From: JAADHX01 sp964569385
Lineage (GTDB): Bacteria > Actinomycetota > Acidimicrobiia > Acidimicrobiales > Poriferisodalaceae
Assembly (NCBI GenBank): GCA_964569385.1
Contig: CAZMUM010000001.1
Span: 112,750-176,749, forward strand
Direction: 5' to 3'
Length of the DNA stretch: 64,000 bases
The notes beneath the pieces are model-generated. The model did no database searches and was not told the DNA's origin. It worked only from the letters and a program-made list of their open reading frames with translations. The stretch's first letter is position 1. Every line of letters begins with the position of its first letter. The translations under genes and the position numbers were made by a program. Shown one piece after another: positions 15,905 through 22,177 of this stretch.

Positions 15905-16411
15905 TCAGTCCTGAACCGGTTGGCCACTGGCAGCCAAAACCGCTTTAACAATGTTGTGGTAGCCCGTGCAGCGACACAAATTGCCCTCGAGGCCTTGGCG
16001 AACTTCGAGCTCGGTTGGTTTGGAGTTCTCGTCGAGCAGTGACACCGCAGCCATGACCATGCCCGGAGTGCAGTAGCCGCACTGCAACCCATGTTCTTGG
16101 CGGAAAGCCTCCTGCATCGGGTGAAGCTCGTCGGAGCTAGGTGCCAAACCTTCGATGGTGGTCACGTCTTGGCCGTCGGCCTGCACCGCAAGCAATGTGC
16201 ACGACTTAACCGACTCACCATTCAAGTGGATTGTGCATGCACCACACGAAGAGGTGTCGCAGCCAATATTGGTGCCAGTTAAACCCACGTCTTCACGCAG
16301 GTAGTGCACGAGCAAGCGTCGAGGCTCGACGTCGTGTGATGTTGGTTCGCCATTAACGGTGACAGATATGTCCACGCGTCCCCCAAGGATGCCGGTTCGG
16401 AACACGAACAT
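15905..16411 (-). CDS. coxS: Small [2Fe-2S] subunit of a CO dehydrogenase/xanthine dehydrogenase-type enzyme
   Basis: 168 residues from ATG 16411, or 156 from the GTG at 16375 ('VDISVTVNGEPTSHDV'), which matches the usual N terminus better. All eight cluster cysteines are present: plant-type ferredoxin motif 'GCDTSSCGACTIHLNG' plus a later Cys ('SCTLL'), and the C-terminal four-helix motif 'CGYCTPGMVMAA' with 'LCRCTGYHNIVKAV'. It carries electrons from the molybdenum site to the FAD subunit. First gene of the minus-strand cluster coxS-coxM-coxD-coxE-xdhC-mocA-coxG. Confidence 0.95.
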   Translation of the reverse strand: MFVFRTGILGGRVDISVTVNGEPTSHDVEPRRLLVHYLREDVGLTGTNIGCDTSSCGACTIHLNGESVKSCTLLAVQADGQDVTTIEGLAPSSDELHPMQEAFRQEHGLQCGYCTPGMVMAAVSLLDENSKPTELEVRQGLEGNLCRCTGYHNIVKAVLAASGQPVQD

Positions 16412-16462
16412 AATGACCTAAGTCATCTAGTCGTGCCGCATTTGAAGTCGTATCGTAACCGT

Positions 16463-17002
16463 ATGAACGAGCGGCGCCGACTTGGGACTCTGTTGCTCGC
16501 CGCCAGCGGTGTCGTGATTGGCCACGCCGTCACCTATGCGGTTCTTGGCGTAGCCCTCGGTAAGACACACAACTATCTAGGTAACGTCGCCCAGATTCTG
16601 CTCCCGGCGGGCCTTGGAGCCGCAGCGTTACTGACCCTCAGAGTGGCACGCAAGGTCAACCTCAACCGGCGCGAACTCAAGTTCGGCCATTTGGCGGCGA
16701 TTCAGGTCGGGTTGTTCCTAAGCCAGGAGCTGGCCGAAGCCGCAGTGTCTTCTGGCGGCATCGGCCACCTCATGCCCTCGGTCATCATGGTCGGAATCGC
16801 CAGCCAACTGTTCGTCGCTGTCGCGCTGTATTGGGCGATCGACGGCGCCGCTCGTGCTGTGGCACGCCTGGCGGGGGCCGCGGCGCTGTTTCGGCCCAAC
16901 GTCGTTTCGGCCCAACTCCACTGGTCCGTGGCAACCATCGCTGGGCGTCTTGTGCACGGCGACGTCAAGTCGAGAGGGCCTCCTTCACTGTTCGGAATCT
17001 GA
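16463..17002 (+). CDS. Multi-pass membrane protein of unknown function
   Basis: 179 residues from ATG 16463 (an upstream in-frame start at 16433 sits at the divergent coxS promoter and is less likely). Hydrophobic helices at about 9-30, 43-60, 78-95 and 105-130 predict four transmembrane segments. Conserved-looking polar residues occur in and near membrane segments: 'SGVVIGHAVTYAVLG' with His, 'KFGHLAAIQVGLFLSQE' and 'GIGHLMPSVIMVG'. Not recognised as a named family. It is followed on the same strand by the cupredoxin-like lipoprotein and the 434-residue membrane protein, and the set may form one envelope complex. Confidence 0.75.
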   Translation: MNERRRLGTLLLAASGVVIGHAVTYAVLGVALGKTHNYLGNVAQILLPAGLGAAALLTLRVARKVNLNRRELKFGHLAAIQVGLFLSQELAEAAVSSGGIGHLMPSVIMVGIASQLFVAVALYWAIDGAARAVARLAGAAALFRPNVVSAQLHWSVATIAGRLVHGDVKSRGPPSLFGI

Positions 17003-17058
17003 CCCGATACTGGGCCCGCGGGCCCGCTTCCGAACAATAACTAAGTCGAAGGAAACTC

Positions 17059-17601
17059 ATGAAGTCTGCAACTACGCGCCGTTCAACGCATCCGCGCGCA
17101 ATCTCTGTCGTTCTGATCACGGCGGTCGCCATGCTCGCCGCAGCTTGCGGCGACTCAGCCGACACCGAACCAGCCGACGCGGCAACCGCAACAATATCCT
17201 CTCCTCCCACCACGATCCCGATCGAACCCCCTGGCGACGGGGGGACAACGGACACAACCGCAACCACGTCTCCTCCCACCACAGTCCCGATCGAACCCCC
17301 AGTAGACGGGGGCACAACCGACACAACCGAAGTTGAGGTGGATCTGGTCGTCGAAATCACGATCACCGGCGACATCATCAGCGGAGTCGGCCAAAGGGTT
17401 GAAGTCGAACTTGGATCTATCGTCGAAGTCACCATTACTGCCGATGTCGACGAAGAGGTCCACGTCCACGGATACGACGAATTCCTGACTCTCACCGCTG
17501 GCGAACCCGCGGTCATGGTCTTCGAGGCCAACATTCCTGGAGTGTTCGAGGTCGAGCTTGAGGGTCGCGGCCAGCGCATTACCGAACTTGAGGTGTCATG
17601 A
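17059..17601 (+). CDS. Lipoprotein with C-terminal cupredoxin-like domain
   Basis: 180 residues. Signal peptide with lipobox 'MLAAACGD' (Cys about residue 31), so an outer-face lipoprotein. A Pro/Thr linker contains two copies of a 23-residue repeat ('PPTTIPIEPPGDGGTTDTT' and its variant). The C-terminal 80 residues ('VVEITITGDIISGVGQRVEVELGSIVEVTITADVDEEVHVHGYD') look like a cupredoxin-fold domain with His-x-His at 'HVHGYDEF', but no complete Cys/Met copper site is visible. Good Shine-Dalgarno (aagga) 6 bases before ATG. Its TGA overlaps the next ATG by four bases (ATGA), so it is translated with the membrane protein. Confidence 0.85.
   Translation: MKSATTRRSTHPRAISVVLITAVAMLAAACGDSADTEPADAATATISSPPTTIPIEPPGDGGTTDTTATTSPPTTVPIEPPVDGGTTDTTEVEVDLVVEITITGDIISGVGQRVEVELGSIVEVTITADVDEEVHVHGYDEFLTLTAGEPAVMVFEANIPGVFEVELEGRGQRITELEVS
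17200..17337. repeat. In-frame 69-bp imperfect duplication in the lipoprotein linker
   Basis: Two consecutive 69-base copies (17200-17268 and 17269-17337), each starting tctcctccca. They encode the Pro/Thr-rich spacer of the lipoprotein. The copies differ at about a dozen positions, so the duplication is not brand new. It lengthens the tether between the lipidated Cys and the cupredoxin-like domain. Confidence 0.8.
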
Positions 17602-18902
17602 TGTCGGAACTACTGGCCCACGGGATCGGGGCGAGAGGCGACCTTCCTGTCGATCCGGGCTTTCTAGCCTGGGGCGGAGGGCTGGTGCTGGTCGTTTCGT
17701 TTGCCGCCCTAGGAGCACTCTGGACCGCACCGCGGCTACGCGCCGCCAGCGAGCGGACTCGTTCGATCGGATCGATGCCCACCCGTGTGGTCGACCTGGC
17801 GTTGCTCGCAGGAAAAGTACTTGCGGCTGCCACATACATCCTCACGATCGCCGCCGCGTTCGGCGGCTCACGCTTCGCCGTTCTTAACCCTGCCCCATGG
17901 GTGGTGTTCGTGGCCGTGTGGACCGCTATGCCCATGTTGTCGTTCGTGTTCGGCGATCTTTGGCGCCACGTCAGCCCCTTGCGGCTGCTTGGCCGCGCCG
18001 CAGAACTGGCCGGCCACCGGCTTGGGATCGGTAAATCAGAAGTTGAGGTCGACGCCAGACCGGCTGCTATCGCGCTGTTCGCCTTTTTGTGGTTCGAGCT
18101 GGCCTACCACGATCCGGGTTCACCGCGAGTACTCGCTTGGCTGATTGTTGTTTACAGCCTCTGGGCGGTCGTGCCTGCACTGTGGTTTGGGGTGGCGTGG
18201 ACCGACTCGGCCGACGGGCTTGGCTGGTGGTTCTCGAAGGTGGCTTCGATGGCTCCATGGCGGCGCAACGGCACCATCGGAGCCAGGCTGCCAACCACAG
18301 GACTTAGCAGCGTCGTCATGGCCCGTGGTGCAGTTGCCAGTGTGCTGATCGTCTTAGGCGGAGCAACCTTCGACGGGCTGGGCCGAACTAGTTGGTGGAA
18401 CGACGTCGTTGGTTCCAGCTTCGGGTGGACACTCACCCTGTACAGCACCGTGGGCCTCGTCTGGGTTATCGCGCTGGTGGCGCTGGTGTACGTGTTCGCG
18501 ACCCGCTTCGCCGACAGGGTCGAGTACATCGACGCGGCTAGGTCGTTCGCCCCGTCTCTGATACCCATCGCGTTTGGGTACGGCATCGCCCACACCTTCT
18601 CGTTGCTGGTCTTCGAGGGTCAGACCCTGATTATTCGTATCTCAGACCCGTTTGGCAACGGTGCCGATTGGTTTGGCACGAACACCTGGGTCGAGAACTA
18701 CACGGCAGTCTCGACCGTTTCCATTGCATGGGTACAGGTCGGAGCGATCATCATCGGTCATCTGATTGGCGTAATGGTGGCCCACGACACGGCACTCGAG
18801 TGCTACGAATCCAGCGATTCGGCCATCCGCAGTCAGTACGTGATGATTCTGGCGATGATCGCCTACACGGTCGCGGGCCTGCTACTGCTCGTCAACGCCT
18901 AA
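17598..18902 (+). CDS. Large multi-pass membrane protein of the type annotated 'fenitrothion hydrolase'
   Basis: 434 residues with about ten hydrophobic helices. The N terminus 'LLAHGIGARGDLPVDPGFLAWGGGLVLVVSF' is the hallmark of a family common in actinobacteria and often labelled fenitrothion hydrolase; that name comes from one organophosphate-degrading isolate and says little about the natural role. Repeated aromatic/His residues lie near helix ends ('FGDLWRHVSPLRLLGRAAE', 'GYGIAHTFSLLVFEGQ', 'IIIGHLIGVMVAHDTALE'), some of which could bind metal or haem. Because it is coupled to a cupredoxin-like lipoprotein, an envelope redox or copper-handling role is a reasonable inference, not shown. 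Confidence 0.8.
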   Translation: MMSELLAHGIGARGDLPVDPGFLAWGGGLVLVVSFAALGALWTAPRLRAASERTRSIGSMPTRVVDLALLAGKVLAAATYILTIAAAFGGSRFAVLNPAPWVVFVAVWTAMPMLSFVFGDLWRHVSPLRLLGRAAELAGHRLGIGKSEVEVDARPAAIALFAFLWFELAYHDPGSPRVLAWLIVVYSLWAVVPALWFGVAWTDSADGLGWWFSKVASMAPWRRNGTIGARLPTTGLSSVVMARGAVASVLIVLGGATFDGLGRTSWWNDVVGSSFGWTLTLYSTVGLVWVIALVALVYVFATRFADRVEYIDAARSFAPSLIPIAFGYGIAHTFSLLVFEGQTLIIRISDPFGNGADWFGTNTWVENYTAVSTVSIAWVQVGAIIIGHLIGVMVAHDTALECYESSDSAIRSQYVMILAMIAYTVAGLLLLVNA

Positions 18903-19311
18903 CGGTGAGCTAGATGACGCGCACAGTAAGACCACCGTCGCATAAAAGCTCTTTTCAAGAACATCCTCGCATTCCCACTTATCTAGGTGGAAATCACCGT
19001 TGTCGTGGCCGAAGCCAACTAGAGACTGAGCATAGGACAAGGGCCCGCACCACCCACTCTCGAAGAGACCAATAGCCGAGGAGTCCAGCATCCACCGCAG
19101 TCAGGTATTCCAACCTCGACGCAGCGGGACGAATCTGGTGCTCGCCGCTGCCCTCGTGCGTCATCACCGCCTCGGTGCCGGCTACCGCGGCTACCGCGGC
19201 TACCGCGGCTACCGCGGCTACCCAGACCATAAGCGCAACCCGGCACTCGAACTTCGCGCCCAACCTTGACGCGCTCGCCCGTGTGGGTTTTTCGTAGTAC
19301 AATATTCAAGG
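18903..19311. other. Gene-free region with a 9-bp tandem repeat
   Basis: About 410 bases with no convincing gene. A run of 9-base units (gctaccgcg) repeated 4.7 times occupies 19181-19222. In the plus direction it would encode Gly-Tyr-Arg repeats and in the minus direction Ala-Val-Ala repeats, but neither frame has a family-like context. It separates the membrane trio from the toxin-antitoxin island. Confidence 0.5.
19298..19303 (+). promoter_or_regulatory. Candidate -10 box for the toxin-antitoxin pair
   Basis: The hexamer tacaat sits 8 bases before the ATG at 19312 in the AT-rich stretch ttttcgtagtacaatattc, which stands out from the GC-rich surroundings. It would give a very short or leaderless transcript. 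A clean -35 at normal spacing is not visible. Confidence 0.35.
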
Positions 19312-19551
19312 ATGGAGACCCATCCGTCCGCCCGACGTCACGGCATCACCGACCAGGACATCTTCCACGCGATCGACCATTTGATTGTTGTCGACGACCT
19401 CGGCGAAGACCCCGACCGATGGCTCGTCAGCGGTCCAGACCGGGCTTCCAACCTCCTCGAGCTCGTCGTGCTCGTCACCGCAGAAGGCGACGAGCTGATC
19501 ATCCACGCTATGGCCCTCAGGGCCATCTACCGAAAGCTCCTCCACCCATGA
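19312..19551 (+). CDS. Small toxin-like protein of a toxin-antitoxin pair (BrnT/RelE-type fold suspected)
   Basis: 79 residues. 'ARRHGITDQDIFHAIDHLIVVDDLG' followed by 'DRWLVSGPDRASNLLELVVLVTAEGDELIIHAMALRAIYRKLL' has the pattern of small toxins: a helix, then paired strands with polar residues, ending in 'HAMALR...Y' as in BrnT-like proteins (H-A-R/M-x-x-x-x-E/Y). Family membership is by pattern only. The stop overlaps the ATG of the next gene by four bases (ATGA); the next gene encodes a ribbon-helix-helix-like protein, which together make a type II toxin-antitoxin module in toxin-first order, as in brnTA. Confidence 0.7.
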   Translation: METHPSARRHGITDQDIFHAIDHLIVVDDLGEDPDRWLVSGPDRASNLLELVVLVTAEGDELIIHAMALRAIYRKLLHP

Positions 19552-19832
19552 CCAAGCGAACCTATGGACACACCAAGTCGGGCCGACCCATCGACGACAA
19601 ACTCATCGAGAAGCTGACAGCTGAAGCCGATGCCGGCTACGACACCGACAAGATCGTTACCCGCCGAGGCAAACGAGGCAGACCAAGGCTCGGTGCCGAG
19701 CCCTCAACAGTCGAGTCCGTCCGTCTCGACCCCGACCTCAAGGAACGACTAGCGCAGCGCGCCGAAGACGAGGGCGTTGCCGTGTCCGAAGTTATCCGGG
19801 AAGCGCTTCGGCACCACCTCGAAGCGAGCTGA
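19548..19832 (+). CDS. Ribbon-helix-helix antitoxin (CopG-like)
   Basis: 94 residues. The C-terminal part 'VESVRLDPDLKERLAQRAEDEGVAVSEVIREALRHHLE' is a clear ribbon-helix-helix DNA-binding motif: a strand ('ESVRLDP'), then two helices. The N-terminal part is basic and flexible ('TRRGKRGRPRLG'), suitable for wrapping a toxin or DNA. ATG at 19548 overlaps the toxin stop. In this family the antitoxin represses its own promoter, so the AT-rich stretch before 19312 is the likely operator. Confidence 0.85.
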   Translation: MTKRTYGHTKSGRPIDDKLIEKLTAEADAGYDTDKIVTRRGKRGRPRLGAEPSTVESVRLDPDLKERLAQRAEDEGVAVSEVIREALRHHLEAS

Positions 19833-19900
19833 CGGGCACTGTTGCGTTCACGGATCAGGCACCCAGAAGGAACCTGTTCCGGTGAATCGCCGCCGACCTG

Positions 19901-20374
19901 TTGCGTCTGCTTCGTTTGTCTACCGCTCAAATCGACAGGCTATGCAGCACAGCGATCGCGCTCGCCGATCTAGACCAAGAACTATCGCTCGCGGCCCGCC
20001 CCTCATGCGCCAGCAACGGCGTGCTGAGGCTGCGGGTCGGGTGGTCACAGTGCCCGTTGTTTCGGGGCGAAGAGAGAGCTGTGGTGACACTGCCGGGCCG
20101 TGAGATCAGGAACACGTCGGTCGACAAGGTTCTGTTAGTCGTTCCGTCCGACAGAGTGTCCGGGATCATGTGGTCGCACTCCACGAACGGTCAGGTGAAG
20201 CGCCGACCAGGGGCTGGTACATGCGAGGCTATTGAGCCCCAACTCAGTCATGCGGTGAAATGGTGCCGCCAACGTACGCGTTCGACAGATCGAGTTCCGA
20301 CAGCACCCAGGTCGAGACGTACGGCACCGATCGCTCAAGGCCGGGAAAGTCGATCAACTCTGGCAGATTCTTAG
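19901..20374 (+). CDS. Doubtful open frame with protein-like first half
   Basis: Codons 1-95 show GC-rich third positions and protein-like sequence ('LSTAQIDRLCSTAIALADLDQELSLAARPS', split here by reading as helix-like segments; 'ERAVVTLPGREI', 'VLLVVPSDRVSG'). The second half overlaps the 3' end of the immunity-like gene on the other strand and looks non-coding. The start would be TTG. Either a short real gene with an extended false tail, or a remnant in the accessory island. Not recognised as any family. Confidence 0.25.
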   Translation: MRLLRLSTAQIDRLCSTAIALADLDQELSLAARPSCASNGVLRLRVGWSQCPLFRGEERAVVTLPGREIRNTSVDKVLLVVPSDRVSGIMWSHSTNGQVKRRPGAGTCEAIEPQLSHAVKWCRQRTRSTDRVPTAPRSRRTAPIAQGRESRSTLADS

Positions 20375-20702
20375 GGTGGAACTCGAGGCGCGCGTTGCTC
20401 CGCAACACCAACTTCTGAGTCAAGTACGCGACACCCCGCGACCAAACGACAGGCCAGACTATGAACAACGCGGCGCTCGGCGGATCCGTCACTTCCGTCG
20501 CGAAGTACCCATTCTCCCGCTGGCGGATCAGGGCAAGACTCTCCGCCCAGCTACGCTGATAGTCGTCGACCTGCCAGTAGTCGGTAGGCGAAAGAAAGCT
20601 CTCCCGTAGATCGCCAACACCTAGCACACCCTCAACACCGCCTCGCGATGACCCAAAGACGCGATCCGCGTGCAAGGTCTTAAACCGCACAGAGAGGGTC
20701 AT
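20244..20702 (-). CDS. Orphan CdiI-like immunity protein (tentative)
   Basis: 152 residues from ATG 20702. The central sequence 'LRESFLSPTDYWQVDDYQRSW' followed by 'FATEVTDPPSAALFIVWPVVW', 'GVAYLTQKLVL' and 'PYVSTWVLSELDLS' fits the pattern of contact-dependent-inhibition immunity proteins of the CdiI_4 type (DYW..xxY.xxW, then a Trp-rich sheet). Recognition is by pattern only. No toxin gene is beside it. Its ATG overlaps the terminal codon of the decayed IS110 transposase (TCATGA), so the IS insertion defines its 5' boundary and may have cut its original upstream region. Confidence 0.55.
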   Translation of the reverse strand: MTLSVRFKTLHADRVFGSSRGGVEGVLGVGDLRESFLSPTDYWQVDDYQRSWAESLALIRQRENGYFATEVTDPPSAALFIVWPVVWSRGVAYLTQKLVLRSNARLEFHPKNLPELIDFPGLERSVPYVSTWVLSELDLSNAYVGGTISPHD

Positions 20703-21676
20703 GACCCGACCAACGTCAAATCGGCATCGTAGGTTCCGAGATGTGCGGGGTCTTGGTCTCGTTGTTGGGTGATCGACGCGATGTATAGCGCTGTTGATAC
20801 GTCGACTACCGCGAAAGTCGAGACGATGTTTCGCTGCCATACCTGATCCTTCACCAGACGAGAGAGCGACAGCACCGGTGCCGCACCACTTCGCGAACTT
20901 CGATTCGCCGGCGAAACCGGAACGGATCGCCGATCTCACATACAAACGTCGCAGCGGCGATCGGTCCGATGCCGTCTTCGTCACGACCGGTGGTGCCGTG
21001 CTCATCGAGGAGCTCACCGATGAGACGTTCGAGCCGGCGGATCTCTCGGCGCGCGGTGCGGTCGTTGTCGATGAACGGGACCAGCCATCCAAGGCGGCAG
21101 TCGCCGGCCATCGTTGACGACGCCGAGGCTGCAATGGTCTTGAGCCTGCGGTTGATCTTGCCGGTTGTGGGAAGCTGGTCACGGATCTCGATCGGGAGTT
21201 TCACGATCTGGCCACCAATGTGATGCAACATCAACGTCCGTGTGGCGACGAGAACCCTGCGGTGTTCTAGCACGGCTTCGATCTTGGCTACGAGCGGGTC
21301 ATACACCTCCAGAGCCTGGACCTAGAGTCGGTTCGGCGAGCAGCGCCCGCGCCGCGGATATAGCGTCGATGTTGTCGGTCTTGTCGAGACGCCGAGCCCG
21401 TCGCTGCATAGCGGAGCGCTGTGCTGGCACCTCCCGTGCATCGAACCCGGCCGCGGCAACAGCGATCGCTATCTGTGCGCCCCAGCTCGCGGGCCCCTCG
21501 ACCCCCACCTGTTCAACACCGTGAGCGGTCAACATGTCAATCGCTTCAACCAACCCCGCAGCGCTGTTCGCGAACGTGGAGGCGTCGATCTCCACACCGT
21601 TGCCGTCGATGACGCCGACGGTGAAGTTGTCTTGGTGCGGGTCGATTCCCCGGTTGGTGATGTTTGCCGGACCCAC
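20699..21676 (-). pseudogene. IS110-family transposase, broken by three frameshifts
   Basis: Read on the minus strand, four pieces in different frames make up one IS110 transposase. (1) 21676-21299: the DEDD/RuvC-like catalytic part ('RGIDPHQDNFTVGVID', 'GVEGPASWGAQIA', 'RRARRLDKTDNIDA'). (2) from about 21306: 'VYDPLVAKIEAVLEHRR' through the Transposase_20 motif 'DEDGIGPIAAATFV'. (3) 'FAKWCGTGAVALSSGEG' and 'KHRLDFRGSRRINSA'. (4) 'YIASITQQRDQDPAHLGTY' to the stop at 20699. Frame changes fall near 21305, 20935 and 20790. The order and completeness of domains show recent decay, so the element is immobile unless a second copy supplies transposase. Confidence 0.9.
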
Positions 21677-21850
21677 ACATGACGGGTCCTACAACCGGCA
21701 CAAAGGCCACGTGTTTGGTTGAGTCAGCACCGAACCATGGACCGGACCGCAACCCCCTAGCCGAGGGCCCGGCAACACCCACAATGACACTCAGAGGCCT
21801 CCTTGTTCCCTTCGTTTGGCTGTCTGGGCCAAACTGACCTGAAGGACAAT
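21677..21850 (-). ncRNA. Candidate bridge-RNA leader of the IS110 relic
   Basis: IS110 elements carry a structured non-coding RNA (bridge RNA) in the stretch before the transposase gene; established for IS621 and relatives. Here the 170 bases upstream of the transposase start, read on the minus strand, hold no gene and contain internal complementarity (for example gggccctcggctaggggg, and ggacccgtcatgtgtgggtcc forming a stem). Position and lack of coding fit. The exact limits and loops cannot be settled by eye. Confidence 0.3.
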
Positions 21851-21855
21851 CGACC

Positions 21856-22125
21856 ATGGCCACCAAGAACCGGCCCGATTGTCGAGTTCAGCGCACCAAG
21901 GACAGCCTTCACCTTGCCCTGATGTCGCTGATCGTCGAGAAGTCCTACGGCAGGATCGCCGTCCAGGACCTAATCGATCGAGCCAACATCGGTCGGTCCA
22001 CCTTATACGCCCAGTCACTCACCTCAACTTTACTTCGGACCTCAGCGAGGCAAAGCCGCTGGACCGAAACGCCCGCGTCCAACACCAACGCGAACGTCCG
22101 CCTTGGTGTTGTTGAAACCGTATAA
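21856..22125 (+). pseudogene. TetR-family regulator, truncated after the HTH
   Basis: Residues 1-52 are a normal TetR N terminus: 'RVQRTKDSLHLALMSLIVE', 'YGRIAVQDLIDRANIGRSTLYA' (recognition helix ending in the S-T-L/F-Y signature). After 'STLYA' the expected 'HF.dKe.L' is absent and the frame continues with Ser/Thr-rich nonsense ('QSLTSTLLRTSARQ') to 22125. The ligand-binding domain is missing. The break at about 22012 marks a deletion or insertion junction close to the IS110 relic. Probably non-functional, though the HTH alone could still bind DNA. Confidence 0.75.
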
Positions 22126-22177
22126 ATCAACCCCAGACAACCATCCACCAAACCCAATGCAAACCCGCGTCTGTTCG

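Noticed and set aside
16412..16426. Small palindrome atgac-ctaa-gtcat before coxS
   Set aside because: Only five paired bases with a four-base centre; too weak to call an operator.
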